Shown here: one piece after another, positions 60,701 through 64,000 of the stretch | Layout of the letters: each line of letters starts with the position of its first letter | How positions within the stretch are numbered: position 1 is the first letter of the stretch | NCBI GenBank assembly: GCA_013398615.1 | Contig: VZSR01001685.1 | Span: 49,551,282-49,615,281 of the forward strand | Origin: Brachypodius melanocephalos | Lineage: Eukaryota; Chordata; Aves; Passeriformes; Pycnonotidae | DNA length: 64,000 nt | Reading direction: 5' to 3' | Translations under genes and position numbers: made by a program | The notes under the pieces: model-generated | What the model was told of the DNA's origin: nothing | Seen by the model: only the letters and a program-made list of their open reading frames with translations | Databases searched by the model: none

Positions 60701-63025
60701 TGTAGCATTTTAATAGGAAGCAGCTCACAAGTAAGAAAGGAAAGATATTTTCTGTGACGAAATTTGAGTGGAAGTTAAGGACAAACGTTTGTGTGAATCA
60801 GCTGGTTCAGTCCTCACCAGCCATAAATGAGCAAGAGAGGTATCCATAGGGGAGTAAGAACTTACTCAACAGTTTTCATGGTCTGAAGTTTACACACAGT
60901 TGCACCCACCTGTCCTTGGGTTATTGCATCAACAGTGAGAAAGAAAATGTTTTCTAATCTTGCCAAGACAGGCAATCCGAATGGTGGCCATGTAGTACAT
61001 TAAAGACTTGCAACCTTTAAAGTTCTCTGAAGGAAGGGGATGCCTTCAGAAGCTGTCAGAAGACAAGATATTTGGCTGCATGAGGAGAGACCATATTAAA
61101 CTCTGGTCAGCTGGATTCAGCATAGGAAAAGGAATTTCTCATGCCTAATAGGAATTTCCTATAGCAACACTGTAAGCATAAGAGTAATTTCTATTTTCTG
61201 ATTAATTTCTAATATGATAACAAGTCTTGCCCTGGACTAGAGAAAAAAAAAAAATTAAAGAAAAGTTTCATTTAAATCAGTCCAGTTCCCAACAGGTGCT
61301 TTTCTGCCGTGAAGAGATTTTGTGTGAAATTTTGCTGAGCAGCTGCATTTTGGGATACCATGTCAGAACCAGCACTTTCCACGGGAGATGGTAGATTTGT
61401 GCCTTCATTGATCTGGGTGAGGGGACAGACAGCAGGTGACACGTGGTGGGGTTCCAGTGTCAGCCTGTCCATGGCACAAAGTGCCCCTCTCACTGCTGTC
61501 CAGGTCTGCAAATGTTTCCTTTCAAAGCACACAAAAAGGAAAGGGAGAAGAGAATCCATGCACGGTCATGAGCTGCTTTTCTCAGGAAGCTGTGGAATCA
61601 CTTGATGTGGAAACGGGCCCTTCAGCCAGGCACCTGGGCAAAGCAAACCAAGTGGATGATCCCAGATATTCATGTCCTGGAAAGGTGGGTACAGTTTATT
61701 ATTCACCGGTGTTAGTTTTTTATCACTGGGCTTTTATGTCCACATTTCCCTAGGGAGCCTTTCCACAGAGGCTCAGAAAATAACAATTTAATGTACTACA
61801 TGGCCACCTTTCGGATTGCCTGTCTTGGTTCTCCTCTTTTCCCAGGCTCCAACTGTGCTTCCTCGGTTGCCCAAAAGGTAAAATATTCATCTTCTATTGT
61901 GTCTTCTACTGGGACAGGCTTATATTCCTTTGATAGTCCAATTTTAAATCACATCAGTGGTCTGTATTGGCCAATAGTCTGTTTCCATCTGTGGGCATCA
62001 CAAGAAGTTTCCATCAGATCTCCTAATTCCTCCATATTTCTTTGTCAGGGTAATTCCACATGGTCCTGGACAGGAGACAAATATGTCATTCAGACAGAAA
62101 CAGTTAAATTTACCAGACAGCTTTTCACTCAACAAAGGATACACACTCAATTAAAAATTGCAGAAACTGAAGTTAAACAAGTTCCCCATTCATGCAAAAT
62201 CTTGATGTTTTATCAGTTTAAAATTTCAGGTTATTGAAGTATCTCAAATTAATGAAAGGATTAGATTCTAATCCTTTGAAATATTTCTGTGTTCACACTG
62301 TGTGTTACATTCATGGATGCTTTGATTTGAGGCTGAATAAAAATATCTGCAGAAAGTGGCTGTTTTTCTCAAAAACATTCTGTTTTCAGTAAGAAAGTAA
62401 TAATTTATGACAAGAATTTTCTTTTTCTATTTGAGTAAAGAAAATGCTTGAAGTGTTGATGAAAATTCTCCAAAGGAAAATGCTTTTATGTTTTTAGCAG
62501 TTCATATCTTTCAAATCTCAGTCAACTGAACTGGTCAGTAGCATTTGCTTGGAAGGCAGCAGAGAGATTATCTCCTCTACAGTTTGTCCTGTTTAGAGAC
62601 AGCTGAAGGATAGTGGTGGAACACATTGTGGAAGCACCTCTATTTCCACACATGACAGAGGGAAGTTGGGTGACTTATAAACTAAACCCCAAATTTTTAG
62701 ATGTCTTAAAATAAGTGAAGAAAATTCCAGTCTTAAGTGCAACATATAAAAGGGAGAATTGCATTTGTTAAGTTTTACAGTCCTTTCTACGCCTTAATTA
62801 TATTTATTTTCCATGGAAAATAAACCAGACCATATTATTGTAGGATGCTGATGACAATGGAACAATATTCCTTTCCTTCTGTCTTTTATCTGCCTCCAAA
62901 GGCAACAACAGTAAAATTTCTGTTGCAGTCAGAAGCTAAACATGCATAAACTCACTGTGGCTGCATAAACAAGATGACTCGCAGCATAATAGTGAGCAAA
63001 CATCAATATATGTGGATTGTTTTTC
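57791..63025. other. unique non-coding sequence, no gene seen
   Basis: No recognised mobile element. Includes T/G-rich low-complexity sequence at 58595-58665. The 148-codon frame at 61791-62237 (+) and the 126-codon frame at 57829-58209 (-) have no motif, domain or splice framing that I can recognise. Confidence 0.5.
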
Positions 63026-63047
63026 TTTTTTTTTTTTTTTTTTTTTT
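63026..63047. repeat. poly-T tract, 22 bases
   Basis: Run of 22 T after GTTTTTC. No retroposed gene body recognised on the - strand next to it. Confidence 0.9.
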
Positions 63048-63442
63048 GACTCTTCAAGGCAACTCTGATTTGCAGACCTTCTGGTAAATTCAAACAGTCT
63101 AATGTCCTTAATGCTTCCTGTTACTCTTAATGGAGAAGCTGGAAAATGCTTCACCCACCATTAAACAGTCTTTGTATGCACATTTGTCTTTTACACAGAA
63201 TTAATGTTTCTTAAGTATTGTAGCCATCAGTTCTCACTCAAATCTTGCTGCTTAGTCCAGTCTGATTTTCCAGGGTGAGACCAAACCAGCAGAGTTTTCA
63301 ACTTAAGCTTCCACCAAAGCCAAGCAGTGCTCATAAAACTCAGCAACGTGAGAGTTGAGAGTCTGGAGGTGGGAAGGTGCAGTCAGAGGGTGTGAGAGCT
63401 GTAGAAACACCCACTTAAAATAATACAATATTCTATACTTGA

Positions 63443-63855
63443 AGGCACCCACAAGGGTCAATCTAGGTTCAATTCCTGGCCCTGCACAGGGTCACCCCAA
63501 GGATCTTGCCATGTGCCCAAGATCATGGTCCAAGTGTTTCTTGAACTCTGTCAGGTTTGGTGCTGTGCTCACTTCCCTGGGGAGCCTGTTCCAGTACCCA
63601 AACACCCTCTGGGTGAGGAATCTTTTCCTGATATCCAACCTACACTTTCCCTGAGAGAGCTTCAAGCCTTTTCCTTGGCTCCTGTCACAGTTCACCAGAG
63701 AGAAGAGATCGGTGTCTGCCCCTCTTCTTCCCCTCACATGGAAATTTTAACTTCAGTGAGGTTCCCCTCAGTCTCCTTTTTTCCAGGCTGAACCAGATCA
63801 AGTGAAAACCTCACATGGTTTCCACTCCAGACCCTACATCATTTTCATGCCATTT
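63443..63855 (-). mobile_element. CR1 LINE, 3' portion of a second subfamily
   Basis: Reverse complement of a CR1 3' region: TTCCTGGCCCTGCACAGGGT, TTTCTTGAACTCTGTCAGGT, CACTTCCCTGGGGAGCCTGT, GGGTGAGGAATCTTTTCCTG, ATATCCAACCTACACTTTCC, TTCACCAGAGAGAAGAGATC, CCCTCAGTCTCC and CCAGGCTGAACCAGATCAAG. Fainter matches continue through CACATGGTTTCCACTCCAGA to about 63855. The 'cctggccctgcacagg' start distinguishes it from the copies at 16.8 and 38.1 kb, so more than one CR1 lineage inserted here. The octamer tail is not clearly preserved. Open frames on both strands (63439-63791) are shadows. Confidence 0.9.
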
Positions 63856-64000
63856 TTGCCAAAAGAGCAATTTTGCACATTGGTGTGGTGAAAGGCAGAA
63901 AGGTCAGAACAGCTACATCTTGATCTTTAGGTTTAGCAGGCTCATAACTCAAGATTTTAGGAAGAAGGTAACCCCACGCAAGCAGTTAAATGATTCTCTG

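Noticed and set aside
61791..62237. 148-codon frame on +
   Set aside because: No recognisable domain, signal or splice sites; frames of this size are expected occasionally by chance in 64 kb read in six frames.
63466..63480. GGTTCAATTCCTGG resembles a tRNA T-arm / B box
   Set aside because: It falls within the antisense CR1, where the family has 'gagtccaactcctggccctgcac'; no A box or cloverleaf around it.
1..64000. CRISPR array, operon, prophage or bacterial-type system
   Set aside because: No spaced short repeats, no dense long coding frames, no ribosome-binding sites; the repeat content is that of a bird nuclear genome.

Overview
This window looks like non-coding DNA from a bird chromosome. 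The evidence is the repeat content: at least ten fragments of CR1 LINEs, the dominant avian retrotransposon, several ending in the TGTGATTC/ATTCTATG octamer tail typical of avian CR1. There is also one endogenous-retrovirus solo LTR and one further LTR-retroelement-like fragment of families I recall as recurrent in neoavian genomes. No SINE, Alu-like or L1-like sequence was recognised. The sequence is AT-rich, with no obvious CpG island and no recognisable complete protein-coding gene, rRNA, tRNA or snRNA. It could be a gene desert or the inside of one or more very long introns.

Layout. 1-10.5 kb: mostly unique sequence with a perfect 58-bp tandem duplication (1358-1475), a weak exon candidate (1697-1848), a CR1 3' end (4842-4955) and poly-T runs. 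10.5-21 kb: three CR1 pieces (an old one on + at 10560-10935; two on - at 16789-17250 and 20706-21068) separated by unique DNA. 21-36.5 kb: unique DNA containing an internally deleted CR1 (26828-28021) that keeps endonuclease sequence and the 3' end but has lost most of the reverse transcriptase. There are also a 38-bp tandem duplication, a 100-N gap (34186-34285) and a GACA/GATA microsatellite (35695-35776). 36.5-44.6 kb: the repeat-rich core, with a CR1 C-terminal RT/3'UTR piece, an antisense CR1 tail, a solo LTR, two more CR1 scraps, a possible RTE-like 3' tail, an LTR-retroelement-like fragment, an AAAAC low-complexity tract and a 109-N gap. 44.6-63.4 kb: long unique sequence with small duplications and the best exon candidate of the window (57608-57790, +, 183 bp, open, good splice sites, lysine-rich then ordered sequence). 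The window ends with an antisense CR1 at 63443-63855.

Nothing here works together as an operon or pathway. Most of the open frames I translated are chance frames of up to about 160 codons, or lie within or antisense to repeats; the longest (10344-10835, -) largely overlaps an old CR1. Repeat calls rest on my recognition of family consensus sequences, not on a database search; coordinates of diverged copies are good to roughly 10-30 bases. I did not find a convincing undescribed biological system. The most useful leads are the 57.6-kb exon candidate, the deleted CR1 and its AT-rich insert, and the possible RTE-like tail at 41.2 kb.
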